Shown: in pieces, positions 7,281 to 15,836 of the stretch
How the letters are laid out: every line of letters begins with the position of its first letter
Position numbering within the stretch: the stretch's first letter is position 1
Assembly (NCBI RefSeq): GCF_002159185.1
Contig: NZ_NFHD01000018.1
Span: 1-62,199 of the forward strand
Direction: 5' to 3'
Source of the DNA: Gemmiger sp. An87
GTDB lineage: Bacteria > Bacillota > Clostridia > Oscillospirales > Ruminococcaceae
Length of the DNA: 62,199 nucleotides
Program-made: the position numbers and the translations under genes
The notes under the pieces: generated by a model
What the model saw: only the letters and a program-made list of their open reading frames with translations
The model's database searches: none
Told to the model about the DNA's origin: nothing

Positions 7281-8942
7281 ATGAAACATTGGAAATTGAA
7301 GGCAGTGCTGGCCACGTTGCTGGTATTCGCACTGTATGTGGTGTTTCAGCACCCTAACCTGAATCCTCTTTATCCGGAATCGGCATTTATGTATTGTGTG
7401 CTGATCACGGTGCTGGTGGCCATCTTTACTCTGGACCGCATTGGCCGGGTGGTGGCACAGCCGGGGCCGGTACAGGGCGTGCCGGGCAGTGTGCGCTTTG
7501 AACGCTTCCAGAACGGAAGCCGCTGGCCGCTGATTCTGGTGGCAGTGCTCTGGGGCGCGTACTTTATTGTATGGGCCGGATCCAGCGTTCTGTTTCAGGT
7601 GAATGCTTTCCGGGATCAGATGCCGGAGCTGATTCAGATGGACTTTGCTGAGGACTTCGACACCACCGATACCAGCCAGCTGCCAATCGTAGATAAGGCT
7701 ATGGCTCAGAAGCTGGCGGACAAAAAACTGGGTGAGCGTCCCAGCCTGGGCAGTCAGGTGGTGCTGGGCGAGCCTACCCTGCAGCAGGTGAACGGAAAGC
7801 TGGTCTGGGCGGTACCTACCTACCATTCCGGTGTATTCAAATGGCTTACCAATCTGGAAGGCACTCCCGGTTATGTGGTGGTATCCGCCATCAATCCTCA
7901 GGACGTGCAGTATGTGGACGGCTACACCATCAAATACCAGCCGGGCGCCTATCTGTGGCAGAACCTGATGTTCTATGCCCGCTTCACGGCCGCGCCCTTC
8001 ACCGGCCTGACCGATTATAGCTTTGAGCTGGACGATTCCGGCCAGCCCTACTGGGTCATCACTACCTATAAGTATCTGCGGGGCTTCTCGCTGCCGGAGG
8101 CCACCGGCGCGGTGGTACTCAACTGCTCCACCGGCGAAAGCCAGCGTTACAGCATTGACGAGCTTCCCGACTGGGTAGATCGCGTTCAGCCGGAGGATTT
8201 CATTGTAACCCAGCTGAACAACAAGGGCGAGTACGTGCATGGCTACCTGAACTTCAGTGATAAGGACAAGTACCGTACCAGCCCCGGCGAAACCCTGATT
8301 TACAACGACGGCAGCTGCTATCTGTTCACCGGCCTGACCAGTGTGGGCGGCGACGAGAGCGCCATCGGTTTTGTAATGGTGGACATGGTCACCAAGGAGC
8401 CGCATCTGTACCGCATCAGCGGCGCCACCGAGACGGCGGCTCAGCAGTCGGCTCAGGGCGAGGTGCAGCAGTACGGCTACCAGGCGGCCTTCCCGCTGAT
8501 TGTCAATCTGAACAGCCGGCCCACCTACTTCATGACCCTAAAGGACAACGAAGGTCTGATCAAGAAATACGCCTATGTATCGGTGGAGGACTATCAGACC
8601 GTGGGCGTGGGTGATACCATCGACGAAGCGCGCCTGAGCTACGAAAAGGCACTGCGTGCGGGCGGCAGCACCATGGTGGGCAACGTGAACAGCGAGCTTA
8701 CCAGCCTGACCGGTACCGTGCAGCGCATCGGCAGCGAGTACAACAGCAGCGGCTCCACCTATTATCTGGTGCTGAACGAGCATCCCGAGCTGCTGTTCAG
8801 CGTGCAGGGCAGTTTGTCCGCTGAGCTGGCCATTACCCAGCCGGGAGACCAGGTGAAGGTGGAGTACTATCCCCGCACCAGCCAGGCTCAGGAGCTGACC
8901 AGCTTTGATAATCTGCAGTTTGATCAGGCAGACAACGGATAA
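7281..8942 (+). CDS. Membrane-anchored protein with a large extracytoplasmic domain, function unknown
   Basis: Encodes 553 residues; ATG 7281 follows GAGAGAAAGGAACCGAAACC. Three hydrophobic segments near the N-terminus (about residues 7-25, 36-54 and 77-98) precede roughly 450 residues of soluble, beta-rich sequence. This carries internally similar PepSY-like stretches (for example KLVWAVPTYHSGVFKWL and QPYWVITTYKYLRGFSL) and ends in an OB-like segment (LTGTVQRIG...VKVEYYPRT). It recalls uncharacterised Firmicute membrane proteins with PepSY-like domains. No catalytic motif is visible. It is monocistronic, bounded by the terminators at 7136 and 8972. I do not assign a function. Confidence 0.75.
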   Translation: MKHWKLKAVLATLLVFALYVVFQHPNLNPLYPESAFMYCVLITVLVAIFTLDRIGRVVAQPGPVQGVPGSVRFERFQNGSRWPLILVAVLWGAYFIVWAGSSVLFQVNAFRDQMPELIQMDFAEDFDTTDTSQLPIVDKAMAQKLADKKLGERPSLGSQVVLGEPTLQQVNGKLVWAVPTYHSGVFKWLTNLEGTPGYVVVSAINPQDVQYVDGYTIKYQPGAYLWQNLMFYARFTAAPFTGLTDYSFELDDSGQPYWVITTYKYLRGFSLPEATGAVVLNCSTGESQRYSIDELPDWVDRVQPEDFIVTQLNNKGEYVHGYLNFSDKDKYRTSPGETLIYNDGSCYLFTGLTSVGGDESAIGFVMVDMVTKEPHLYRISGATETAAQQSAQGEVQQYGYQAAFPLIVNLNSRPTYFMTLKDNEGLIKKYAYVSVEDYQTVGVGDTIDEARLSYEKALRAGGSTMVGNVNSELTSLTGTVQRIGSEYNSSGSTYYLVLNEHPELLFSVQGSLSAELAITQPGDQVKVEYYPRTSQAQELTSFDNLQFDQADNG

Positions 8943-8971
8943 TCGAAAGGCTATACGGCCGCATAGGATAT

Positions 8972-9020
8972 AAAATCGACGGGCATACCGGAATGAAACG
9001 GGTGCCCGTCGATTTTTTTT
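8972..9020 (+). terminator. Intrinsic terminator after the 7281 gene
   Basis: AAATCGACGGGCA and TGCCCGTCGATTT pair around a loop of about 20 bases and run into T8. A classic rho-independent terminator. Confidence 0.92.
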
Positions 9021-9032
9021 GTTTGGTGCATC

Positions 9033-9061
9033 TTTACATACACACGGATTTATGTTAATAT
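9033..9061 (+). promoter_or_regulatory. Putative promoter of the nickel operon
   Basis: TTTACA (9033-9038), 17-base spacer, TAATAT (9056-9061). The predicted start near 9068 leaves about 170 bases of leader before the substrate-binding protein gene. Confidence 0.6.
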
Positions 9062-9067
9062 ATTTTT

Positions 9068-9180
9068 GTTGCTTCTTCATGAAGGAGAGGCGAGAAATTC
9101 TGCAACAGCGAATTGAATGCCACGAAGGCATGATGCTTCGGCACGTTATGGCCGGGGCTCTTTGCCTGCGTGGTTTTTTT
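9068..9180 (+). promoter_or_regulatory. Structured leader with terminator before the nickel operon (candidate riboswitch/attenuator)
   Basis: CCACGAAGGCA (9120-9130) and TGCCTGCGTGG (9163-9173) pair with one mismatch and are followed by T7 (9174-9180): an intrinsic terminator inside the leader, upstream of the first gene. A competing hairpin ATGCC (9117-9121)/GGCAT (9127-9131) uses the same 5' arm, so the two are mutually exclusive. GTTGC (9068-9072)/GCAAC (9102-9106) could close an upstream domain. This is the layout of a transcription attenuator. Metal or cofactor control is inferred from the operon content. I could not match it to the known NiCo riboswitch consensus. Confidence 0.55.
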
Positions 9181-9237
9181 GTGCCCATCCGGGATGCGCC
9201 TGCGCGGCAAGTTCAGCGAAGGAAAGGAAAGACGAGC

Positions 9238-10824
9238 ATGAAAAAAACGAAAATCCTTGCAGCGGTCATGGCCCTGTGCCTGGTGATTGGTGCCGCGGGC
9301 TGCGGCCAGCCGGCCAGCCAGTCCACAGCTGCGGCCAGCACCGCCAGCCAGCAGCAGACCGACACTGTGGTGGTGGCAATGAACGTGGAATCCGAACCGG
9401 CATCCGGCTTTGACCCGGCGTATGGCTGGGGTGCGGGCGAGCATGTGCATGAGCCGCTGATCCAGAGCACGCTGGTGGTCACCAATGCGGATATGAGCAT
9501 TGGCTATGACCTGGCCACTGACATGCAGGTCAGCGAGGATGGCCTGACCTGGACGGTCACCATCCGGGATGACGTGAAGTTCACCGACGGCGAGCCCCTC
9601 ACCGCGTCGGATGTGGCCTTTACTTATAATACAGTAAAGGCAGAGAGCACGGTGAACGATTTCACCATGCTGGACAGCGCTGAGGCAGTGGATGACACCA
9701 CAGTGGTGTTTCACATGAACCGGCCCTATTCCACCTGGCCCTATTCCATGGCGGTGGTAGGCATTGTTCCTGAGCACGCTTATGGCCCGGATTATGGCCA
9801 GAACCCCATTGGTTCCGGCCGCTATATCCTCAAGCAATGGGACAAGGGCCAGCAGGTGATCCTGGAAGCCAACCCGGATTATTACGGTGAGGAAGTAAAG
9901 ATGAAAAAGGTTGTCATCCTCTTCATGAGCGAGGATGCTGCCTTTGCTGCTGCCAAAGCCGGTCAGGTGGATGTGGCCTACACCGCCGCTTCCTATACGG
10001 ACCAGACCATTGACGGCTTTGAATTGATGGCCGTGAAGACCGTGGACAACCGGGGCATTAACCTGCCTGCAGTGGAGGAGGAAAACGGTATCGGCAACGA
10101 TTTCACCGCGGATGTACGGGTGCGTCAGGCCATCAACATCGGCTTTGACCGGCAGGAAATGATCGATAACGTGCTCAACGGCTACGGTACCCCGGCCTAC
10201 AGTGTGTGCGACGGCATGCCCTGGTATTCTGAGGCGGATGAGGTGACCTACGATCCTCAGAAGGCCGCCGCCATGCTGGAGGAAGCGGGCTGGACCTTGA
10301 ACAGTGACGGCGTGCGGGAGAAGGACGGCCAGACCGCCAGTCTGAACCTGCTGTACCCCATGGGCGATTCCACCCGCCAGGCACTTGCGGCCGACATGGC
10401 CAACCAGCTGGCTGAGCTGGGCATCCAGACCAGTACCGAGGGTGTGGGCTGGGATACCGCCTATGACCGGGCCCAGAACACTCCGCTGGTCTGGGGCTGG
10501 GGAACTCACAGCCCCATGGAGATGTACAATATCTACCACACGGTGGGCGACCTGGCCCGGTATTCTCCCTATGCCAATGCTCGGGTGGATGAGCTGATGG
10601 ACCAGGCATTGGCCTGCAGCGATCTGGAAGAGTCCTACGCGCTGTGGCAGCAGGCCCAGTCGGAGGAGATCGTGAACGACGTGCCCTGGGTTTGGATGGT
10701 GAATGTGGATCATCTGTACTGGGTGAATCAAAATCTGGAAGTGGCGCAGCAGAAGCTGCATCCCCATGGCCACGGCTGGTCGCTGGTGAACAACGTGGAC
10801 CAGTGGACCTGGAACCAGGCCTGA
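9238..10824 (+). CDS. Nickel-type ABC transporter substrate-binding lipoprotein (SBP family 5)
   Basis: Encodes 528 residues. ATG 9238 is chosen over a longer in-frame start because AAAGGAAAG lies just upstream and the sequence then begins with a lipoprotein signal (MKKTKILAAVMALCLVIGAAGC, lipobox Cys about residue 22). The family-5 (Opp/Dpp/NikA) fold is indicated by LTWTVTIRDDVKFTDGEPLTASDVAFTYN-type sequence and by IGSGRYILKQWDKGQQVIL. Histidines in GEHVHEPL and near the C-terminus in LHPHGHGW could help bind metal. Nickel is inferred from the downstream lar genes; peptide or metallophore-bound metal remains possible. Delivers ligand to the two permeases encoded next. Confidence 0.8.
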   Translation: MKKTKILAAVMALCLVIGAAGCGQPASQSTAAASTASQQQTDTVVVAMNVESEPASGFDPAYGWGAGEHVHEPLIQSTLVVTNADMSIGYDLATDMQVSEDGLTWTVTIRDDVKFTDGEPLTASDVAFTYNTVKAESTVNDFTMLDSAEAVDDTTVVFHMNRPYSTWPYSMAVVGIVPEHAYGPDYGQNPIGSGRYILKQWDKGQQVILEANPDYYGEEVKMKKVVILFMSEDAAFAAAKAGQVDVAYTAASYTDQTIDGFELMAVKTVDNRGINLPAVEEENGIGNDFTADVRVRQAINIGFDRQEMIDNVLNGYGTPAYSVCDGMPWYSEADEVTYDPQKAAAMLEEAGWTLNSDGVREKDGQTASLNLLYPMGDSTRQALAADMANQLAELGIQTSTEGVGWDTAYDRAQNTPLVWGWGTHSPMEMYNIYHTVGDLARYSPYANARVDELMDQALACSDLEESYALWQQAQSEEIVNDVPWVWMVNVDHLYWVNQNLEVAQQKLHPHGHGWSLVNNVDQWTWNQA

Positions 10825-10899
10825 CCGAAGACAAAGCGGCCGTATTGCTTTGAACGGAGCAGTGCGGCTGCCCGTTAGGAAAAAGGAGAAGAAGTTTTT

Positions 10900-11895
10900 A
10901 TGGCAAAACGAATGGCCCGCATGGCGGTCAGGCAGCTGATCCGGATGCTGCTGCTGATCTTCTGCGCCAGTCTGGCAGCCTTTGTGCTGCTGAGCCTGTC
11001 TCCCATCGACCCGCTGCAGCAGAATGTGGGCCAGGCGGCGATGGGCAGCATGAGCGCGGAGCAAATCGAGCGCCTTCAGGCGTACTGGGGTGTGGATACC
11101 CCGCCCCTGGAACGGTTCGCAGCCTGGGTAAGCGGAATGCTGCAGGGGGATTTCGGTGTCTCGCTGCTTTACCGTCAGCCAGTGCTTACGGTGATTGGCG
11201 CAAAGCTGGCAAATTCCCTCTGGCTGCTGGTGTTGGCCTGGGTGATTTCCGGTCTGCTGGGCTTCGGCCTGGGCGTACTGGCCGGAGCGACGCAGGGCCG
11301 TTGGCCGGACAAACTGATTCGGGGCTGGTCCATGATCATTGCCAGCACGCCCGCCTTCTGGGTGGCACTGCTCTTGTTGATGATTTTCGGTGTCTGGCTC
11401 AAACTTTTGCCGGTGGGCCTCAGTGTACCCATCGGACTGGAAGCCACCGCCGTTACCCTGGCGGACAGGCTGCGGCATGCAATCCTTCCGGCGCTGGCTC
11501 TCAGCATCACCGGCACCGCATCGGTCTGCCTGCACACCCGGCAGAAGACCATTCAGGCGCTGGAGTCGGATTTTGTTCTGTTTGCCCGGGCCAGGGGAGA
11601 GAGCGGAAAGGGCATCCTGCTGCGCCACGTGCTGCGGCATGTGCTGCTGCCTGCTATCACCCTGCAGTTTGCCAGCCTGGGTGAGCTGCTGGGCAGCTCG
11701 GTACTGGTGGAAGAGGTGTTCTCCTATCCGGGCCTTGGTCAGGCTACAGTGACGGCAGGCCTTGGCGGAGATCTTCCGCTGCTGCTGGGAATCACGGTAA
11801 TCTGCAGCGCCATGGTCTTCGGCGCAAACTTCGCGGCGGACTGCCTGTACGGTCTGGTGGACCCCCGGATCCGAAAGGGAGCGGGCCGGACATGA
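10900..11895 (+). CDS. nikB: ABC transporter permease (NikB/OppB type)
   Basis: Encodes 331 residues; ATG 10900 after AAAAAGGAG, with further Met codons at 10912 and 10921 as alternatives. It has an N-terminal membrane segment, the DppB/OppB-type periplasmic part (LLSLSPIDPLQQNVGQAAMG, then YWGVDTPPLERFAAWVSG), and five later transmembrane segments. The EAA loop reads FARARGESGKGILLRHVLRH (about residues 228-247), typical of the family. It forms the membrane channel with the next gene product. The gap after the binding protein gene is 75 bases; the downstream gene overlaps by four. Confidence 0.87.
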   Translation: MAKRMARMAVRQLIRMLLLIFCASLAAFVLLSLSPIDPLQQNVGQAAMGSMSAEQIERLQAYWGVDTPPLERFAAWVSGMLQGDFGVSLLYRQPVLTVIGAKLANSLWLLVLAWVISGLLGFGLGVLAGATQGRWPDKLIRGWSMIIASTPAFWVALLLLMIFGVWLKLLPVGLSVPIGLEATAVTLADRLRHAILPALALSITGTASVCLHTRQKTIQALESDFVLFARARGESGKGILLRHVLRHVLLPAITLQFASLGELLGSSVLVEEVFSYPGLGQATVTAGLGGDLPLLLGITVICSAMVFGANFAADCLYGLVDPRIRKGAGRT

Positions 11896-12737
11896 AGCAG
11901 TTGTTGAATCATCTTCGTCAACCGCGCACCGCGGCTCTGATCCGGCTGCTCCTGGCGGCGGCAATTCTGCTGGCGGTTATGATCGCTGGCATGGCATGCC
12001 GGGAGCAGGCCCTTGCCACAGATTTCACTCGCAAGAATCTGGCGCCCTGTGCCGAATATCTGTTCGGTACGGACTGGATGGGCCGGGATATGCTTACCCG
12101 CACCCTGAGCGGCCTTTCTTTGAGCATCCGCATCGGTGTGGTTACCGCTGCGGTGAGCGCAGTGGTGGCGCTGGCGGCGGGTGTGAGCGCCGCATTGCTG
12201 GGCCGCTGGGCGGATGGCGCCCTCACCTGGCTGATTGATCTGTTTATGGGAATTCCTCACATTCTGCTGCTGGTGCTTATTTCCTGCGCCTGCGGACGTG
12301 GGTTCTGGGGTGTGACCATCGGCATCGTGGCCACCCACTGGATGAGCCTTGCACGGCTGATCCGGGGTGAGGTGATGCAGCTGCGGCAGAGCGGCTATGT
12401 GCAGGTGGCGCGTAAGCTGGGAGCATCCCCGGCAGCCATCGCGGTCCGGCACATTCTGCCCGGCGTGCTGCCCCAGTTCTTCACCGGGCTGGTGCTGCTG
12501 TTTCCCCACGCCATCCTCCATGAGGCCAGTGTAACCTTCCTGGGCTTTGGTCTGACCAGCGAACAGCCCGCGGTGGGCGTGATTCTTTCGGAAAGTATGC
12601 AGTATCTGGCCACCGGCCGCTGGTGGCTGGCGCTGTTGCCCGGCATCTGTCTGGTGGCGGTGGTGCTGCTGTTTGAGCTGGCGGGCAAAAGCCTGGCCGC
12701 GCTTTGGTCAGTGAACGCGGAACAGGAGGCGGCATAA
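11892..12737 (+). CDS. nikC: ABC transporter permease (NikC/OppC type)
   Basis: Encodes 281 residues; the ATGA overlap with the previous stop fixes the start at 11892. The N-terminal helix is followed by the family marker FGTDWMGRDMLTRTLSG (about residues 57-73), as in DppC/NikC. The EAA loop QVARKLGASPAAIAVRHILP lies at about residues 175-194. Six transmembrane segments are expected. It pairs with NikB to form the transmembrane pore. Confidence 0.88.
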   Translation: MKQLLNHLRQPRTAALIRLLLAAAILLAVMIAGMACREQALATDFTRKNLAPCAEYLFGTDWMGRDMLTRTLSGLSLSIRIGVVTAAVSAVVALAAGVSAALLGRWADGALTWLIDLFMGIPHILLLVLISCACGRGFWGVTIGIVATHWMSLARLIRGEVMQLRQSGYVQVARKLGASPAAIAVRHILPGVLPQFFTGLVLLFPHAILHEASVTFLGFGLTSEQPAVGVILSESMQYLATGRWWLALLPGICLVAVVLLFELAGKSLAALWSVNAEQEAA

Positions 12738-13678
12738 TGGAATCAAAGAAACAAAATGCCCCGCTGCTGCAGGTGCAGGGGCTTACGGTGTCCTTTTCCC
12801 GGTACGCTCAGGGCTTCCGGCGGGTGACGCTGCCCGGCGTGCGGGATCTGAGCTTTTCGCTGGATGAGGGCGAACTGGTGGCAGTGGTCGGTGCTTCCGG
12901 AAGCGGAAAGAGCCTGCTGGCCCATCGGCTGCTGGGTATCCTGCCTCACAATGCCCAGGTGGGCGGGCAGGTACTCTACCGGGGCCAGCCGCTGGATGAC
13001 CGGCTGGCCGGGAAACTGCGGGGACATGAAATTGTACTGGTTCCCCAGAATGTGTCCTATCTGGACCCGCTGATGCAGGTGGGGGAGCAGGTAAAGGGCG
13101 AAAAAGGCGACGCACAAAAGGCTTCGGCGGCGCTGCGGCGTTACGGGCTTGGTCCTGAGGTGGAAAAAATGTATCCCTTTCAGCTGTCCGGCGGCATGGC
13201 CCGGCGGATGCTGATTGCCACCGCAGTGCAGCACACCCCGTCGCTGGTGGTGGCGGACGAACCCACCCCCGGCCTGCATCCCGAAGCGGCCCGGCGGGTA
13301 TTGGGCCACTTTAAGGAGCTGGCCCAGGCAGGCGCGGGCGTACTGCTGATTACCCACGATCTGGAGGCCGCACTGGAAGTGGCAGACCGGGTGATCGTGC
13401 TCTATGCGGGCGCAGCGGTAGAGGAGGCTCCGGCGGCCAGCTTTGCAGCAAAGGAGTTGCTGCAGCACCCCTATACCCAGGCACTCTGGCAGGCCAGCCC
13501 CAACCATGGCTTTGTTCCGCTGCCCGGTACTCAGCCGGTGGGCCAGCTGCCGGCAGGTTGTGCTTTCGCGCCCCGCTGCCCCAAGGCGGGGCCGGAATGT
13601 CATGAGGGTGCGGTCGCCTATGAAAAACGGGGTGCAGGCTATGTGCGCTGCCTGCACTCGGAAGGAGAACAGCTATGA
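12737..13678 (+). CDS. nikD: ABC transporter ATP-binding protein (NikD/OppD type)
   Basis: Encodes 313 residues. The start at ATG 12737 (TAATG junction, AGGAGGC upstream) is preferred to an in-frame upstream GTG. Walker A GASGSGKSLL lies at about residues 51-60, signature LSGGMARR at about 153, Walker B LVVADEPTPGL at about 172-182, and the H-loop in LLITHDLEAAL at about 204. The C-terminal Opp-type tail holds paired cysteines (CAFAPRCPKAGPEC). It hydrolyses ATP with NikE to drive uptake. Confidence 0.9.
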   Translation: MESKKQNAPLLQVQGLTVSFSRYAQGFRRVTLPGVRDLSFSLDEGELVAVVGASGSGKSLLAHRLLGILPHNAQVGGQVLYRGQPLDDRLAGKLRGHEIVLVPQNVSYLDPLMQVGEQVKGEKGDAQKASAALRRYGLGPEVEKMYPFQLSGGMARRMLIATAVQHTPSLVVADEPTPGLHPEAARRVLGHFKELAQAGAGVLLITHDLEAALEVADRVIVLYAGAAVEEAPAASFAAKELLQHPYTQALWQASPNHGFVPLPGTQPVGQLPAGCAFAPRCPKAGPECHEGAVAYEKRGAGYVRCLHSEGEQL

Positions 13679-14271
13679 CGCTGGAAGCAAAGAATCTCTG
13701 CTTTACCTATCCTTGCGGGAGGAGTGTGCTGCAAAACCTGTCCCTGCGGGTGGAAGGCGGCGAGCGAGTGGGTATTTTCGCCCCCAGTGGACGGGGTAAG
13801 ACCACCCTGTGCAAGCTGCTGGCGGGCTACGAGAAGCCCCAGTCCGGCCAGGTGTTGCTGGACGGCAAGCCTCTTGCCAACTATCGGGGTTACTGCCCGG
13901 TGCAGCTGATCTGGCAGCATCCGGAGCAGGTGGTGGACCCCCGCCTGACGTTAGGGAAAACTCTGCGGGAGGCAGGTGAGCCGGAAGAACGGCTGGTTCA
14001 GGCGCTGGGCATCCAGCCGGAATGGCTCAGCCGTTATCCGGCAGAGCTGTCCGGCGGTGAACTGCAGCGGTTCTGCATCGCCCGGGCACTGGGTCCTGCC
14101 ACCCGATTTGTGCTGGCGGATGAGCTCAGCGCCATGCTGGATCTGGTAACCCAGGCACAGCTGTGGAGCTTTCTGGTGGAGGAAACCACACGCCGCGGCA
14201 TTGGACTGGTGGCCGTAAGCCACTCCGCCCCCCTGCTGGACCGGGTGTGTACCCGCCGGATCGAGCTGTGA
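13675..14271 (+). CDS. nikE: ABC transporter ATP-binding protein, short (NikE type)
   Basis: Encodes 198 residues; four-base overlap with nikD. Walker A FAPSGRGKTTLCKLL (about residues 34-48), Q-loop LIWQHPEQ, signature LSGGELQRFCIARAL (about 125), Walker B FVLADELSAMLD and H-loop VAVSHSAPLL are all present, so the ATPase core is complete. It is 50-70 residues shorter than usual NikE/OppF, lacking the C-terminal oligopeptide tail. The adenine-facing A-loop looks like LCFTYPCG. Confidence 0.87.
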   Translation: MTLEAKNLCFTYPCGRSVLQNLSLRVEGGERVGIFAPSGRGKTTLCKLLAGYEKPQSGQVLLDGKPLANYRGYCPVQLIWQHPEQVVDPRLTLGKTLREAGEPEERLVQALGIQPEWLSRYPAELSGGELQRFCIARALGPATRFVLADELSAMLDLVTQAQLWSFLVEETTRRGIGLVAVSHSAPLLDRVCTRRIEL

Positions 14272-14319
14272 AACCCGTTTCAAACGATGTATAATAAAGA
14301 ATAAGGAGAAACCACCCAC

Positions 14320-15072
14320 ATGACACTGCAGGAGTTCTTTACCCGGCATCCCCGTCTGGCTTTAGGCCTTTCCGGCGGCGTGGATTCCGCCTATCTGCTG
14401 GCCGAGGCCGCGCGCTGTGGCTGCCGGATTCAGCCCTATTTTGTGGACAGCCCCTTTCAGCCCCGATTTGAGCTGGAGCATGCCCGCCGCCTGTGCGAAG
14501 AACAGGGGGTGGAACTGAAGGTGCTGCCCGCCCAGCCACTGGCGGACGAAAACGTGCGGCAGAACGGTCCGCTGCGTTGCTATTACTGCAAAAAGCAGGT
14601 GTTCGGAGCGATTCTGGCCGCTGCCAAAGCGGACGGCTTCGAAGAGATTATCGACGGAACCAATGCCTCGGATGATGCATCCGACCGCCCCGGCATGCGG
14701 GCGCTGGAAGAGATGCGGGTCTACAGTCCGCTGCGGCTGTGCGGCGTGACCAAGGCCCAGGTGCGGCAGGCATCCCGGGAACTGGGCCTGTTCACCTGGA
14801 ACAAGCCCGCCTATGCCTGCCTTGCCACCCGCATTCCCACCGGTATCGCCATTACCACCGAGGCGTTGCAGCGGGTGGAAGCGGCAGAAAACGAGCTGTT
14901 CCGGCTGGGCTTTTCCGATTTTCGGGTGCGCTGCGTGGGCGACACTGCAAAGCTGCAGCTGCCCGCCGCCCAGTTCAGCAAGGCGCTGGATCTGCGGAAA
15001 GAGCTTGTGAAGGCATTGAAGCCGCAGTTTGCGGCGGTCGTATTGGATCTGGAACCCCGAGGGGAGGAATAA
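14320..15072 (+). CDS. larE: LarE, sulfur transferase for nickel-pincer cofactor
   Basis: Encodes 250 residues; ATG 14320 after AAGGAGAAACCACCCAC. The N-terminal PP-loop ATP pyrophosphatase motif is LGLSGGVDSAYLL (about residues 15-27). The protein has GPLRCYYCKKQVF (Cys87, Cys90), IIDGTNASDDASDRPG, and PAYACLATRIPTG (Cys167, the position of the sacrificial Cys in Lactiplantibacillus LarE). Adenylates and sulfurates pyridinium biscarboxylate mononucleotide to the bisthio form. Having a Cys pair plus Cys167 suggests the subclass thought to use an Fe-S cluster rather than sacrificing its own Cys; that is an inference. It follows the Ni importer genes and overlaps none. Confidence 0.93.
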   Translation: MTLQEFFTRHPRLALGLSGGVDSAYLLAEAARCGCRIQPYFVDSPFQPRFELEHARRLCEEQGVELKVLPAQPLADENVRQNGPLRCYYCKKQVFGAILAAAKADGFEEIIDGTNASDDASDRPGMRALEEMRVYSPLRLCGVTKAQVRQASRELGLFTWNKPAYACLATRIPTGIAITTEALQRVEAAENELFRLGFSDFRVRCVGDTAKLQLPAAQFSKALDLRKELVKALKPQFAAVVLDLEPRGEE

Positions 15073-15074
15073 CA

Positions 15075-15836
15075 ATGGAAAAACAGGAAATGCTGGCCCT
15101 GCTGGAACAGGTGCAGCAGGGAGCGCTCACGCCCGAGCAGGCGCTGCTTCAGATGAAGCTGCAGCCTTTTCAGGACCTGGGCTATGCCAAGGTGGACCAC
15201 CACCGGGGCCTGCGTCAGGGCGCGCAGGAAGTAATCTACGGCGCGGGCAAGACCGCTGAGCAGATCGACGGCATCCTCACAGCCATGGAAAGCCGGGATG
15301 CCACCGACATCATCGTGACCCGCATGAATCAGCAGTCGGCGGATTATGTGGCGCAGCGCCATCCGATGGACTACGACCCCATGTCCCGGTTGGGCATTGT
15401 GCACCCCACCGGAAAAATCACCGCACCCGGCTACATTGCCGTGGTCTCCGGAGGTACCAGTGATATGGCGGTCTGCGAGGAGGCTGCCCGCACCGCCATC
15501 GCCATGGGCAATAAGGTGGAGCGGCTGTATGATGTGGGCGTTGCCGGACTGCACCGGCTGCTGTCCAAGCTGGATGTGCTGATGCAGGCCCGTGTGGTGA
15601 TTGCCGTGGCAGGTATGGAGGGTGCGCTGGCCAGTGTGGTGGGCGGCCTTGTGGATTGCCCGGTGATCGCGGTCCCCACCAGTGTGGGTTACGGCGCTAA
15701 TTTCAACGGCCTGTCTGCACTTTTGTCCATGCTTAATTCCTGTGCCAGCGGAGTGAGCGTGGTGAACATCGACAATGGATTCGGTGCGGGCTATCTGGCC
15801 AGCATGATCAATCATATGGGAGGCAGTGACCAATGA
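15075..15836 (+). CDS. larB: LarB, pyridinium-3,5-biscarboxylic acid mononucleotide synthase
   Basis: Encodes 253 residues. ATG 15075 lies two bases after the larE stop with GGGGAGGAAT upstream, so the longer upstream frame is rejected. The N-terminal part (about 1-100) carries the LarB-specific YAKVDHHRGLRQGAQEVIYG. The C-terminal part is PurE-like: VVSGGTSDMAVCEEAARTA (about 118-136), VAGMEGALASVVGG, VIAVPTSVGYGANFNGL. Carboxylates and hydrolyses nicotinic acid adenine dinucleotide to give the LarE substrate. It overlaps larC by four bases. Confidence 0.94.
   Translation: MEKQEMLALLEQVQQGALTPEQALLQMKLQPFQDLGYAKVDHHRGLRQGAQEVIYGAGKTAEQIDGILTAMESRDATDIIVTRMNQQSADYVAQRHPMDYDPMSRLGIVHPTGKITAPGYIAVVSGGTSDMAVCEEAARTAIAMGNKVERLYDVGVAGLHRLLSKLDVLMQARVVIAVAGMEGALASVVGGLVDCPVIAVPTSVGYGANFNGLSALLSMLNSCASGVSVVNIDNGFGAGYLASMINHMGGSDQ

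Noticed and set aside
6865-7332. A minus-strand frame with a membrane-like segment.
   Set aside because: It would have to start upstream of and read through the strong terminator at 7136-7172 and has no ribosome-binding site. It is kept only as a doubt about the small plus-strand gene.
9068-9237. Identification of the leader as a NiCo (czcD) or cobalamin riboswitch.
   Set aside because: I could not place the conserved nucleotides of either class; left as an unclassified attenuator.
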